A stretch of 64,000 bases of DNA. Source: Tenacibaculum dicentrarchi (GTDB lineage: Bacteria > Bacteroidota > Bacteroidia > Flavobacteriales > Flavobacteriaceae). The stretch lies in contig NZ_OZ038524.1 in assembly GCF_964036635.1 (NCBI RefSeq), positions 2,051,001 through 2,115,000 of the forward strand. The letters run 5' to 3'. The translations under genes were made by a program, and so were the position numbers. Of the stretch, positions 1 through 8,647 are shown piece after piece (position 1 is the stretch's first letter; the number at the start of each line of letters is the position of its first letter). The notes under the pieces were generated by a model. It searched no databases. It was not told the origin of the DNA and saw only the letters and a list, made by a program, of their open reading frames with translations.

Positions 1-506
1 GTTTTAAACAACATTTTATCTGAAATAGAAATCATTACTACTGTTTTATCAATGTTTACATTAATATCGTCAGAGTTTTCTAATTCAGCAACATTTATTG
101 ATTTTTTCAGCTGATAAGAAACCGCTAAATTCATAGAATCTTTTAACGTTTTAGCATTTGCTAATAAATTAGCATCAACATTTGCTAAAGTTTTACGCAT
201 CTTAACTTTCATATCATTAGATATTACAGCACCTTCCACCATATCTAATTTAACATCGTTCTGTTTTCTTAACCCTGAATTAATGCCTCTTAATGAATTT
301 ATTTTAGAGTTATAAATAGCAACTCTATTTTCAATTTTCGCAAATTTTGCTGCTAACGCTTCTTTTTCTAGAGTTGTTTTTTGAAGTGTACCTTGTGTTG
401 CTTTGTATTGCTGTTCTAACTGAACATATTTTTTCTTTGAAACACATGATGTTGCTAAAACTGAAACAGCTGCTAAAACTGAAACTTTTTTCATTACTTT
501 TTTCAT
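1..506 (-). CDS. OmpA-like lipoprotein, N-terminal part (gene runs off the window)
   Basis: I translated this by hand. It begins with two Met-Lys-Lys-Val repeats, followed by a hydrophobic signal and a lipobox ending in Ala-Thr-Ser-Cys (Cys21), so it is predicted to be an outer-membrane lipoprotein. A charged coiled-coil-like stretch rich in Lys, Glu and Gln follows. The last readable residues (VVMISISDKMLFK) resemble the start of an OmpA/MotB peptidoglycan-binding domain, which would lie beyond the window edge. A 12-nt duplication at the 5' end offers two in-frame starts (506 or 494). The lipoprotein call is firm. The OmpA call rests on the last few residues and overall architecture. Confidence 0.7.
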   Translation of the reverse strand, partial: MKKVMKKVSVLAAVSVLATSCVSKKKYVQLEQQYKATQGTLQKTTLEKEALAAKFAKIENRVAIYNSKINSLRGINSGLRKQNDVKLDMVEGAVISNDMKVKMRKTLANVDANLLANAKTLKDSMNLAVSYQLKKSINVAELENSDDINVNIDKTVVMISISDKMLFK

Positions 507-568
507 TACTTAATTCTATTTAATATGACTCCTAAACTAAACTTTTAAGGTTTTAGTATGCAGAATAT

Positions 569-1501
569 TTATTTTTTTAAAAACACCTCAGCCATCATAC
601 AACGGGCACTTCCACCTCCACAGGTTTCAATAACCTCTAACGAACTGTGTATTATACTGGTATGTTTATTTATTTCCTGAAGTTGATTTGCAGTTAATGA
701 ATTATATGCCGATGAACTCATTATTAAAAATTGCTCATCATTTGCACCTTTTACCTGTAACATGTTTCCTGCAAACTGTACTACCTGCTCTTCTGTAATT
801 GCAATTACCTGTTTTCCGCTTGTTTTTAAATGCTTAACAACCGATTTTTTTTCTTTCTTATCATCAATTGAAGCTAAACAAACAATAGCAAATGTTTCGG
901 CAACACACATCATTACATTAGTATGATAAATTGCAGCAACTTCTCCATTTACGGTTTGATTTGCGGTAAAAATTACGGGTGTATATTCAAAATCTTCACA
1001 AAATTCAATAAACAACTCTTCATCAGCTCTTGGCGATAAAGCGCAATATGCTTTTCTATTCACACGATCTAAAATCATGCTTCCTGTACCTTCTAAAAAA
1101 ACATCCTGTTCTTCGGCTTCAGAATAATCAACAATACTATTTATTTTAAAACCCTGTTCCTCTAAAATAGTCAATACATCTTCTCGCTTTTCTAAACGCC
1201 TATTTTCGGCAAACATTGGGTAGATAGCCACATCGCCATTTTCATGAAAAGAAATCCAGTTATTAGGAAATAAGGCATCAGGAGTATCTGTTTCTTTGGT
1301 ATCTTCTACTACAATAACATCAACCCCTACCGCTTTTAATTTTACAACAAAAGCATCAAATTCTTGCTGTGCTTTTGCGTTAATTGTGGCAGGTAACATA
1401 TTGGCTAATTCTTGCTGATAATAATTATTTACAGCCGTTTGCTCGTTCATTCTAAAACTAGCAGGACGCACCATTAATATGGTATTTGTAGTTTGTTGCA
1501 T
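569..1501 (-). CDS. ctlX: Citrulline-utilisation hydrolase CtlX / arginine deiminase-related protein
   Basis: This 310-residue protein belongs to the amidinotransferase/arginine-deiminase fold (pentein superfamily). Visible landmarks are the early FPNNWISFHENGD segment, FLEGTGSMILDR (substrate-binding Glu-Gly-Thr-Gly), the histidine in IYHTNV, and a C-terminal ETCGGGSARCMMAEVF segment whose first Cys is the expected nucleophile. Members are annotated as CtlX or as DDAH-like enzymes acting on citrulline or methylated arginine. The length is usual for the family. It lies 42 bp downstream of the flavoprotein gene on the same strand, so the two may be co-transcribed. The exact substrate cannot be read from sequence. 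Confidence 0.85.
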   Translation of the reverse strand: MQQTTNTILMVRPASFRMNEQTAVNNYYQQELANMLPATINAKAQQEFDAFVVKLKAVGVDVIVVEDTKETDTPDALFPNNWISFHENGDVAIYPMFAENRRLEKREDVLTILEEQGFKINSIVDYSEAEEQDVFLEGTGSMILDRVNRKAYCALSPRADEELFIEFCEDFEYTPVIFTANQTVNGEVAAIYHTNVMMCVAETFAIVCLASIDDKKEKKSVVKHLKTSGKQVIAITEEQVVQFAGNMLQVKGANDEQFLIMSSSAYNSLTANQLQEINKHTSIIHSSLEVIETCGGGSARCMMAEVFLKK

Positions 1502-1543
1502 CTGTTTAAAAGTATTGAATTTAAAATATTTTATATAAGAAAT

Positions 1544-2584
1544 TTATTTGTTTTTGATGATATCCGCTAGGTAGCTCGCATCATTTGCCACCCCTCCTAA
1601 GGTTGCCGATCCACGGGTAAACATCCAAGGTAAACCGATAAAATATAAACCTTCAATAGTACTTACGCCTCTGTAATTTTTTGGATACCCGTCTTTGTCT
1701 AACTCTAAACTTTCAATCCAACTAAAATTTGGGCGATATCCTGTTGCCCAAACAATATTTTTAATGCTAGAAACCGTTTGTTTTTCAAAAGTAATATCGG
1801 TGTTTAATGCACTATTTGTACGTCCTACAGCAATCACATTTTTTCGAGAAAGAATCTCTTTTACGTCCGTTCCAATAACAGGCTGTATTGATGAATTTAT
1901 TTTTTTACCAATCCAGCTATATTTGCTGTAACTTAAAAAACCGATAAGTGTAAACCACCACCATAATGTTTTTCCTAAAAATTGCTGTGGTAACGACTTT
2001 ACATTGGTATCTCCCGAAAAATAAACCGTTCGAGAACCATCTTTCGACAATTCGTTTAAAATTTGATAACCAGAATCGCCTCCACCCACAACAAGCGCAT
2101 CACCATTTTGTAATTGGCTGTCATTTTTATAAAAATTACTATGCATCTGCAAAACACTTTCAGAAATTTTAGTGTGGCAAGGTGGCGTGTACGGAATATG
2201 AAAAGGACCGGTAGCTACAATAACATTTTTGGTTTGAATTTCACCCTCTTTATAGCCTACCAAAAAACCATTTTCATTTTTTTTAACCGATGTTACCAAG
2301 GTGTTTAACTGTACATTGATATCAAATTTTTTCACGTAGTTTTTAAAGTAATCACTCACCTCAACCTTTGTTGGATAATGTCCTTTTGGAGCATCAAATT
2401 TAAAACCAGGTAAATGATTATATTCTGTTGGTGTAAATAACTTTAAAGAATCCCATCTGTTTAACCAAGAAGCCCCAATTTCTTTCTCACCATCTAAAAT
2501 GATGAATTTTTTGCCTATCTTTTTTAAATGATACGCCATTGATAATCCCGCTTGTGCTCCTCCAATTACTACATAATCTAACAT
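1544..2584 (-). CDS. FAD/NAD(P)-dependent flavoprotein monooxygenase-like
   Basis: The 346-residue protein starts directly with an FAD-binding Rossmann motif (VVIGGAQAGLS). It has a second, NAD(P)H-binding glycine motif in the middle (VVGGGDSGYQIL) and the VWATGYRP motif typical of flavin-containing monooxygenases and CzcO-like proteins. The likely role is NAD(P)H-dependent oxygenation or reduction of a small molecule in the cytoplasm. The substrate is unknown. It sits just upstream of ctlX on the same strand. Length and motif order are normal for the family, and no signal peptide is visible. Confidence 0.8.
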   Translation of the reverse strand: MLDYVVIGGAQAGLSMAYHLKKIGKKFIILDGEKEIGASWLNRWDSLKLFTPTEYNHLPGFKFDAPKGHYPTKVEVSDYFKNYVKKFDINVQLNTLVTSVKKNENGFLVGYKEGEIQTKNVIVATGPFHIPYTPPCHTKISESVLQMHSNFYKNDSQLQNGDALVVGGGDSGYQILNELSKDGSRTVYFSGDTNVKSLPQQFLGKTLWWWFTLIGFLSYSKYSWIGKKINSSIQPVIGTDVKEILSRKNVIAVGRTNSALNTDITFEKQTVSSIKNIVWATGYRPNFSWIESLELDKDGYPKNYRGVSTIEGLYFIGLPWMFTRGSATLGGVANDASYLADIIKNK

Positions 2585-2773
2585 CTGTTATCTTTTTATA
2601 ATTTACCCTTCAAAGATAGGAAAAATAAGGGGCATCAATTTTTAACACTAAAAACATATTGATAGTCTTTAGCGCTTAATTTTAAGTTATTTTTATTTTA
2701 AATGATTAATTCCATGAAAATCAATAAAATAACATCATTTTAAAGTGAATTCAATAAATAATGTTATGTAAAA

Positions 2774-2799
2774 TAGAGACGCAATAAATTACGTCTCTA
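2774..2799. repeat. REP-like palindrome with GAGACG/CGTCTC arms
   Basis: TAGAGACG and CGTCTCTA form an 8-bp perfect stem, extended by A/T pairs with one mismatch, around a short A/T loop. It lies 12 bp beyond the stop of the nuclease gene, so it could end that transcript. Short palindromes with GAGACG arms recur in intergenic regions of many bacteria; assigning this one to such a family is from memory. The rest of the 2585-2811 gap is A/T-rich with nothing I recognise. Confidence 0.5.
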
Positions 2800-2811
2800 C
2801 CTATCTCTGTT

Positions 2812-3600
2812 TTAACAAAAAATTTCATTTAATAATTTTGCCAAACGCAAGCCTCCTTTTTGTAACTGTTCTCTTACCACAGGAAAATAATCATACGAAT
2901 AACGGTAACTTAGTTTATCGCCTGTTTTTACAGAACCATATACTTTTTTCGTTAATGTATGCGTGTCTTGCATCCAGTCGATAACAGTTCCTTTTTGAAG
3001 TGCTTTAATTTGTTCTTTTGATAAACGCTTTGCATTATCGGCTAATTCTAAATAGCTCATATCCCACATATTTATTAAATCGCCATCCCAAACTCTATGC
3101 AGGTTAGACCCCTTTCCATGCCATTGTACCTGTATTGCATTTCCTCCTTTATTTTCTTTCTGCCCAATATGTAATGGTTGGTGTAAATCACCTATTAAAT
3201 GCACTAGCATTTTTAAATAAAAACGCTTGTCTTTAATACTACTATTTTTATCTTTTAAAATTTTCACACAGGCTTTAATTCCTGTAATTAAATCACCTTT
3301 TGGATTTTTAGCAACCTCACTATATTTTGCATCTAACGGCATGTTTATATAATGCCAAGTGTAAAATTTCCCAAATTTTTTTCTATCCGATTTTATTTCA
3401 TCAGCATATGTTGACACAAACGCCAAGCTTTCGCCTTGTAATAATTTATCAATCTGACGTTTTGCTTTTTTCGTTAAATTATTTTGTGCAATTTCTCCTG
3501 TTGCCCTATGCCCTGTTTGACCCCAAAAATCTTCATTATTTGCGATAGCCGATGTGCTTATTAAAAAAACACAAAACAATACTAATACCTTAAGTTTCAT
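2812..3600 (-). CDS. Secreted S1/P1-type nuclease
   Basis: The 262-residue protein has a clear signal peptide of about 20 residues. The mature N-terminus starts around FWGQTGHRATGEIA, where the Trp and His are the usual zinc ligands of S1/P1 nucleases. Further ligand motifs are HLIGDLHQPLHIG and HRVWDGDLI. The family is a three-zinc, single-strand-specific nuclease exported to the periplasm or medium, usually for nucleic acid scavenging or phosphate release. It is transcribed divergently from the SPFH operon across a 117-bp gap. Length is normal. Confidence 0.92.
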   Translation of the reverse strand: MKLKVLVLFCVFLISTSAIANNEDFWGQTGHRATGEIAQNNLTKKAKRQIDKLLQGESLAFVSTYADEIKSDRKKFGKFYTWHYINMPLDAKYSEVAKNPKGDLITGIKACVKILKDKNSSIKDKRFYLKMLVHLIGDLHQPLHIGQKENKGGNAIQVQWHGKGSNLHRVWDGDLINMWDMSYLELADNAKRLSKEQIKALQKGTVIDWMQDTHTLTKKVYGSVKTGDKLSYRYSYDYFPVVREQLQKGGLRLAKLLNEIFC

Positions 3601-3683
3601 AAAAATTACTTTAAATTTCTACAAAAATATACATTTATTTACTCAGACATTTGGTTTTAACAAAAATTTAAACATATCTTTAC

Positions 3684-3700
3684 GATATCATTTTGATATC
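3684..3700. promoter_or_regulatory. Candidate operator upstream of the SPFH operon
   Basis: GATATCATTTTGATATC is a perfect 7-bp inverted repeat (GATATCA / TGATATC) with a 3-nt spacer. Its 3' edge is 17 bp before the SPFH start codon and it lies in the divergent gap shared with the nuclease gene. The position fits an operator or promoter overlap. The operon encodes its own ribbon-helix-helix protein, which is a natural candidate ligand. The palindrome is seen; the regulator is inferred. Confidence 0.5.
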
Positions 3701-3717
3701 ACTTTAAATTAAAAAAA

Positions 3718-4578
3718 ATGCAAAAAGAAAAAATTATCAATCCAGTAAACGGTTATTTAATGTTCGCAATCGTTTTACTGCTCGTTATTAGCGGAATTGT
3801 AGCATCAATAATCAATGAAAATATCGGTTTTATAGTCATTTCAATAGCGGGTTTTATACTATCGCTTGGCTTTATTTTGGTAAATCCGAATTCTTCTAAA
3901 GTATTATTATTTTTTGGTAAATATGTAGGAACGGTAAAACAAAACGGCTTGTTTTGGGCAAACCCTTTATACAAAAAAAAGACTATTTCATTACGAGCAA
4001 GTAATTTTGATAGCGAACGTTTAAAAGTAAATGATAAATTAGGAAACCCTATAATGATTTCTACCATTTTAGTGTGGCGGGTTACCGAAACCTATAAAGC
4101 AGCTTTTGATGTTGATAATTACGAGAATTTTGTCCGTGTACAAACCGATGCTGCCGTGCGTAAATTAGCAAGTATGTATCCGTATGATAATTTTGCAGAT
4201 GAAGGACACAAAGAAGATATTACCCTACGTTCTAGTATTAATGAAGTTAGTCTAGCTTTAGAAAAAGAAATAGAGGAGCGTTTGTCTATTGCAGGTATTC
4301 AGGTTTTAGAAGCTCGTATTGGTTATTTAGCCTATGCCCAAGAAATTGCAAGTGCTATGTTGAAACGTCAGCAAGCAACCGCTATTGTTGCGGCACGTCA
4401 TAAAATTGTGCAAGGAGCCGTAGAGATGGTTGAAATGGCTTTAGAAGAATTAAATAAAAAACAAATTGTCGATTTAGACGACGAACGAAAAGCCGCAATG
4501 GTTAGTAATTTATTAGTTATTTTATGTGGTGATAAAGAAGCCTCGCCTATTGTAAATACAGGAACTTTAAACCATTAA
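3718..4578 (+). CDS. SPFH (stomatin/prohibitin-like) domain membrane protein
   Basis: The 286-residue protein has two N-terminal hydrophobic segments (about residues 12-30 and 35-58) followed by a band-7/SPFH domain beginning near NPNSSKVLLFFGKYVGTV. A helical C-terminal part (YAQEIASAMLKRQQATAIVAAR) is typical of oligomerising slipin-like proteins. SPFH proteins form membrane-bound rings or microdomains and often scaffold proteases. It heads a tight operon with a PH-like membrane protein, a 22-residue membrane peptide and an Arc-type DNA-binding protein. The family is certain, the client proteins unknown. Confidence 0.88.
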   Translation: MQKEKIINPVNGYLMFAIVLLLVISGIVASIINENIGFIVISIAGFILSLGFILVNPNSSKVLLFFGKYVGTVKQNGLFWANPLYKKKTISLRASNFDSERLKVNDKLGNPIMISTILVWRVTETYKAAFDVDNYENFVRVQTDAAVRKLASMYPYDNFADEGHKEDITLRSSINEVSLALEKEIEERLSIAGIQVLEARIGYLAYAQEIASAMLKRQQATAIVAARHKIVQGAVEMVEMALEELNKKQIVDLDDERKAAMVSNLLVILCGDKEASPIVNTGTLNH

Positions 4579-4583
4579 ATAAG

Positions 4584-5069
4584 ATGAAAGTATTTAAAGA
4601 AGCGCAAAAATTCACACAAGTTTGGGTTATTTTACTCTTTATTTTGTTGAATAGTTTTTTCCTATATGGAATTTATCAACAATTTATTTTAAAAATTCCT
4701 TTTGGAGACAATCCAATGCCGAATTCAGTTTTAATACTATCAACTGTTTGTTTTATACTATTAACACTCTTTTTTTTCAGTATGGAGTTAACAACAACAA
4801 TAGATGAAACAGGTATTTATTATCAATTTTATCCGATACAATTAAAGGCTAAAAAAATAAGTTGGAGCGCTTTAAAATATGCTAGCGTTGTAACATTTAA
4901 CCCAATATTAGACTATGGAGGCTGGGGAATTAAGCACAATTCATACACTGTAAAAGGTCGTATTGGCATACAACTTGTTTTAAAGAGTGGAAAAAAACTA
5001 CTTATCGGCACTCAAAAAGAACAGAATGCCACACGAATTTTAGAAACCTATCAAAAAAAGATGAAATGA
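4584..5069 (+). CDS. Two-TM hypothetical protein, possible bacterial PH-like domain
   Basis: This 161-residue protein has two transmembrane helices (about residues 14-32 and 48-67), then a beta-rich C-terminal part with alternating charged and hydrophobic residues (IGIQLVLKSGKKLLIGTQ). That layout resembles bacterial PH-like membrane proteins, but I see no diagnostic motif. It starts 5 bp after the SPFH gene and its stop overlaps the start of the next tiny gene, so translation is probably coupled. The function is unknown, probably linked to the SPFH complex. Confidence 0.65.
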   Translation: MKVFKEAQKFTQVWVILLFILLNSFFLYGIYQQFILKIPFGDNPMPNSVLILSTVCFILLTLFFFSMELTTTIDETGIYYQFYPIQLKAKKISWSALKYASVVTFNPILDYGGWGIKHNSYTVKGRIGIQLVLKSGKKLLIGTQKEQNATRILETYQKKMK

Positions 5070-5134
5070 TTGCAATTATTACGCTAATAATAGTCGTTAT
5101 TTTTAATAGTATCATTTATTTTGCAAAAAAATAA
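5066..5134 (+). CDS. 22-residue single-TM micropeptide
   Basis: ATG at 5066 overlaps the TGA of the preceding gene in an ATGA arrangement, the classic layout for translational coupling. The product MIAIITLIIVVIFNSIIYFA ends with Lys-Lys, so it is one hydrophobic helix with a positive cytoplasmic end. The next gene starts two bases after its stop. Such a short ORF could arise by chance, but the overlap, the compact spacing on both sides and the clean membrane helix argue that it is real. Confidence 0.5.
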   Translation: MIAIITLIIVVIFNSIIYFAKK

Positions 5135-5136
5135 CA

Positions 5137-5301
5137 ATGGCAAAAAAGAAAGCATTTGCACTTCGTATAAATGAAGACATGATTAAGGCAATTGAAAAAT
5201 GGGCTGCTGATGAATTTCGTTCAACAAACGGACAGATTGAATGGATGCTTATGCAAACACTCAAGCAAGCCAAACGTGAACCTAAAAAGGAAGAACAGTA
5301 A
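5137..5301 (+). CDS. Arc-family ribbon-helix-helix DNA-binding protein
   Basis: This 54-residue product is too short for many gene finders. The N-terminal strand KKAFALRINEDMIKAIEKWA and the following helix around STNGQIEWMLMQTLKQAKRE match the Arc/MetJ-type ribbon-helix-helix fold, including the strand that reads the DNA major groove. It is the last gene of the SPFH operon and is followed at once by a terminator. It may regulate its own operon through the palindrome at 3684-3700; that link is inferred. Confidence 0.75.
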   Translation: MAKKKAFALRINEDMIKAIEKWAADEFRSTNGQIEWMLMQTLKQAKREPKKEEQ

Positions 5302-5328
5302 TTTTGTTTGTCTTTCTCTTATAAAAGC

Positions 5329-5367
5329 AAAAACCTCTTAATTTAATTATAAATTAAGAGGTTTTTA
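5329..5367 (+). terminator. Intrinsic terminator of the SPFH operon
   Basis: AAAACCTCTTAATT pairs with AATTAAGAGGTTTT around a short A/T loop, with a T-rich 3' flank. It lies about 30 bp after the Arc-type gene. Confidence 0.85.
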
Positions 5368-5463
5368 AAATAAACACTAACAATTTAAAACCGAAACACC
5401 TACTTTTAATATTCCCTTTTTTTATGCTATAATTTTGATACTTTAGCAGAAAATTAGATATTA

Positions 5464-6771
5464 ATGACAGCACCAATTATTACAAACGATGCCATTGTTT
5501 TCGGAATTTTAATGATTTCTTTAGGCTTTGTATTTTATACCGAATCAAAAACTAGCGGTTTTTGGCATAAATTTTACAAAATAGTTCCAGGATTATTTAT
5601 GGCGTATTTTATACCCGCACTTTTCACCACTTTTGGCGTAATTTCCCCTGAATGGGAAAGTTTAAATTCCGCAGGTGAAATTGTAAAAGGAAAATCGCAA
5701 TTATATTATGTAGCAAGTCGATTTTTATTACCCGCTGCTTTAATTTTAATGACCATCAGTATCGATTTAAAAGCAATCTTTAACTTAGGATCAAAGGCAT
5801 TAATTATGTTTTTTACAGGAACTGTAGGAATTATAATCGGTGGACCAATTGCTATTTTATTAATCTCTATCTTTTCGCCAGAAACTGTTGGAGGAGCTGG
5901 TTTTGATGCCGTTTGGCGTGGGCTTTCTACCCTTGCAGGAAGTTGGATTGGCGGAGGCGCAAATCAAACAGCTATGTTAGAAATTTACAAATACAACCCT
6001 CAAAAATATGGCGGAATGGTCTTTGTCGATATTGTTGTTTCTAATATCTGGATGGCTATTTTATTAATCGGAATTGGTAAAAAAGATAAAATTAATAAAT
6101 GGTTAAAAGCCGATACCTCAGCAATTGAAGAGCTAAAAGAAACCATGTCAACCTTTACAAAAAGCGTACAAAGAAACCCAAGTTTAACCGATTTTATGCT
6201 TATGCTAGCAATTGCCTTTGGTACTGTTAGTTTCGCTCATTTTACATCTGGATATTTAAGTGATTTTTGTAGTAATTTAATCGCAGGAATTCAATCAAAA
6301 GGTTGGCAGAATATCTTTTCATTTTTAGGCTCAAGCTTCTTTTGGTTAATTAGTGTTTCAACCATTATTGCTATTGGATTATCGTTTACAAAAGCCAAAA
6401 ATTACGAAGGCGCAGGCGCTAGTAAAATAGGGAGTATTTTTATCTATATATTAGTTGCATCTATCGGAATGAAAATGGATTTAGCTATGATTTTTGATAA
6501 TCTTGGCTTAATTGCCATTGGCGTAGTTTGGATGGCTATTCATGCAGGATTACTAATTTTTGTCGCAAAATTAATTAAAGCACCTTATTTCTTTTTAGCC
6601 GTAGGAAGCCAAGCCAATGTTGGCGGTGCCGCTTCTGCTCCAATTATAGCACAGGCATTTCACCCATCGTTAGCCTCGGTTGGCGTGTTATTAGCCGTAT
6701 TTGGATATGCTATTGGAACCGTTGGTGCAATTATCTGTACAATTTTAATGGAATTATCGGCTACTTTATAA
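5464..6771 (+). CDS. DUF819 family integral membrane protein
   Basis: The 435-residue protein is almost entirely hydrophobic, with roughly ten to twelve membrane helices and a central charged cytoplasmic loop near residues 200-235. Glycine- and alanine-rich helix segments (GSWIGGGANQTAMLE and VGSQANVGGAASAPIIA) are the signature of DUF819/YjcL-like proteins, which look like transporters with an inverted repeat. The two segments are indeed related, which fits a duplicated fold. The substrate is unknown. The following lipoprotein gene starts 41 bp later and may share the transcript. Confidence 0.82.
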   Translation: MTAPIITNDAIVFGILMISLGFVFYTESKTSGFWHKFYKIVPGLFMAYFIPALFTTFGVISPEWESLNSAGEIVKGKSQLYYVASRFLLPAALILMTISIDLKAIFNLGSKALIMFFTGTVGIIIGGPIAILLISIFSPETVGGAGFDAVWRGLSTLAGSWIGGGANQTAMLEIYKYNPQKYGGMVFVDIVVSNIWMAILLIGIGKKDKINKWLKADTSAIEELKETMSTFTKSVQRNPSLTDFMLMLAIAFGTVSFAHFTSGYLSDFCSNLIAGIQSKGWQNIFSFLGSSFFWLISVSTIIAIGLSFTKAKNYEGAGASKIGSIFIYILVASIGMKMDLAMIFDNLGLIAIGVVWMAIHAGLLIFVAKLIKAPYFFLAVGSQANVGGAASAPIIAQAFHPSLASVGVLLAVFGYAIGTVGAIICTILMELSATL

Positions 6772-6812
6772 CAGAATTCAGCATATTTGCAACTTAAAAA
6801 TTATATTTACTT

Positions 6813-7517
6813 ATGAAAAAAATTATCGCAGTTTTAGCCTTTTCTATATTGGCTTTCGCATGTTCTTCTAAAAAAGAAGGAAATATGATTGTTAAAGGTC
6901 AAATTAAAGGATTAAAAAAAGGGACGTTATATCTTCAAAAAATGAACGATACCGTTTTGGTTTCTGTTGATTCTGTTGCTTTATTAGGAAGCGATAAATT
7001 TACTTTGTCAGACGATGTAAGCTCGCCGGTAATGTATTTTTTAACTTTTGATGGAAATACCGATAATAAACATATTATGTTTTTTGGTGAACAAGGAAAC
7101 ATTACTATTAACGATAACTTAGACGAATTTGGTTTTAAACCTGAAATAAAAGGCTCTAAAAATCAAGAAGTAATGGATAAATTTAATAAAATAGACACAA
7201 AATTTAAAGATTTACGTTTAGGTTTTATTAAAAAAGATTTTGATGCACGTGCCGCCAAAGACACTGAATTGGTAAAGCAATTAGAAAATGATTATAAAAA
7301 AATGATGAAGCGTCGTTTTTTATTTTCTACTAATTTTGCCATCGCAAACGCCAATAGCGAAGCTGCTCCTTACATTGCTCTATCTGAATTATTTGATGCC
7401 AATGTTGTATTGTTAGACACCATTAATAACAGCCTTTCTAAAACTGTTAAAAGCTCTGATTACGGAAAACGTTTACAAAAATTTATTACCGAAATTAAAA
7501 ATAAAGAAACTGAGTAA
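6813..7517 (+). CDS. DUF4369-type lipoprotein
   Basis: The 234-residue protein has a lipoprotein signal (hydrophobic stretch ending Ala-Phe-Ala-Cys, Cys17). It is followed by a beta-rich region (VKGQIKGLKKGTLYLQKM, FFGEQGNITINDN) characteristic of the DUF4369 domain that precedes thioredoxin-like domains in Bacteroidota. The C-terminal half is helical and lacks a CxxC thioredoxin motif, so this is the domain without the redox partner. It is probably attached to the outer or inner membrane. A strong terminator follows. Confidence 0.75.
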   Translation: MKKIIAVLAFSILAFACSSKKEGNMIVKGQIKGLKKGTLYLQKMNDTVLVSVDSVALLGSDKFTLSDDVSSPVMYFLTFDGNTDNKHIMFFGEQGNITINDNLDEFGFKPEIKGSKNQEVMDKFNKIDTKFKDLRLGFIKKDFDARAAKDTELVKQLENDYKKMMKRRFLFSTNFAIANANSEAAPYIALSELFDANVVLLDTINNSLSKTVKSSDYGKRLQKFITEIKNKETE

Positions 7518-7540
7518 TTCGATATTTCTTACAATAACAA

Positions 7541-7574
7541 AAAACTCGATATTATAAAATATCGAGTTTTTTTT
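7541..7574 (+). terminator. Intrinsic terminator after the DUF4369 gene
   Basis: AAAACTCGATAT and ATATCGAGTTTT form a perfect 12-bp stem with a 6-nt loop, followed by a run of T. Confidence 0.9.
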
Positions 7575-7607
7575 ACTTTAATTTTTAGGTAATTTTACTA
7601 TATTTTC

Positions 7608-7695
7608 ATGGAGCTAATTCCCGCTTTTCGCACTCGCTCTTTTTTGAAAAAAATCAAAAAAGGAGCTCAAACAATTGCTACAATCGGGGCTAGGC
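7608..7695 (+). repeat. Intergenic repeat, copy 1 of a family seen twice here
   Basis: This GC-richer stretch sits between convergent genes and does not code. Its core (CGCTTTTCGCACTCGCTC, a T-run, GAAAAA, CAAAAAAGGA) matches the reverse complement of the sequence at 48767-48858 in order and spacing. It ends in CAATCGGGGC. The base composition stands out from the A/T-rich surroundings. Dispersed 80-100 bp elements of this kind occur in flavobacterial genomes; naming the family is from memory only. Confidence 0.55.
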
Positions 7696-7732
7696 TTTTC
7701 GTACTCATTTATTATTAAAAAACTAAAATACC

Positions 7733-8566
7733 TTATATTTTAAACGATATTATCGGTAATTTACTATGATTAGCGATATCTTCAGAAATACTTCCTTCAA
7801 AGAAATGAGAAAGCCCTTTGCGCCCATGTGTTGCCAGAGCTATAATATCGACATTGCTTTTATCTGCAAAATATAATACACCACTTTCTACGGTATAATC
7901 TGAAATAATTTTTACATTTTTTACACAGGAAACATCTTCACCTGCTTTTTCAAAAAAATCAAACATACTTTGCTCAATTTCTTTACTGCTTTTAAAACTA
8001 ATAGTAGGCGTGCTTACATATAATAACTCTAGTTCGCAATCTAGTTTTTTAAAGAAATTTTTAGCCGTTAAATATGAACCTACATCATTAATTGAAAATT
8101 CACAAGCAAATACTGCTTTTTGTAATTTCGAAGTAATTGGAGTTTCTTTTACAACTAAAACAGGCGTAGTTGCGTATCTAATTACCTTTTCGGTATTTGA
8201 ACCAATAAACATTTCCTCAATACCACTTGTACCTTTAGATCCTATAACAATTAAATCTACATTTTCACGCTTTGCTAAGGCATCTAATTCTGTAAAAATT
8301 TTAAAATGTTTAATAATTGGTGTTACTTTTATTTCCGATAGATAATCTTTGTCTAAAAATTCGGTAAACTTTTTTTTAGCCAATTCTAATAAAAAAACCG
8401 ATTCTAATTGCGTAAAATTTGCCGATTGATTCATCATAACATGCGACAGTTCTAACATATGAACAACAACAATTTCCGCATTATTTTTTTTAGCTAAAGA
8501 AGCGGCAGTTTTTAAGGCATTTTCAGAATAAACTGAAAAATCAACGGGAACAATTATTTTTTTCAT
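7733..8566 (-). CDS. Tandem-domain universal stress protein
   Basis: At 277 residues this is two UspA domains in a row. The first runs from KKIIVPVDFS to about residue 145 and contains the ATP-binding-type motif GSKGTSGIEEMFIGSNTEKV. The second, ending in ATHGRKGLSHFFEGSISEDI, keeps a similar but less exact motif. Universal stress proteins bind nucleotides and respond to starvation or oxygen limitation. It lies directly downstream of the cbb3 oxidase genes, on the same strand but after an 81-bp gap, which suits a low-oxygen role. Confidence 0.9.
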   Translation of the reverse strand: MKKIIVPVDFSVYSENALKTAASLAKKNNAEIVVVHMLELSHVMMNQSANFTQLESVFLLELAKKKFTEFLDKDYLSEIKVTPIIKHFKIFTELDALAKRENVDLIVIGSKGTSGIEEMFIGSNTEKVIRYATTPVLVVKETPITSKLQKAVFACEFSINDVGSYLTAKNFFKKLDCELELLYVSTPTISFKSSKEIEQSMFDFFEKAGEDVSCVKNVKIISDYTVESGVLYFADKSNVDIIALATHGRKGLSHFFEGSISEDIANHSKLPIISFKI

Positions 8567-8647
8567 CTTAGTATTTATTTAGTTTAGTACTCACTAAAGT
8601 TACTAAATTTAATTGATAAAAAGAGCTATTACTATGGCTAATTCAAT

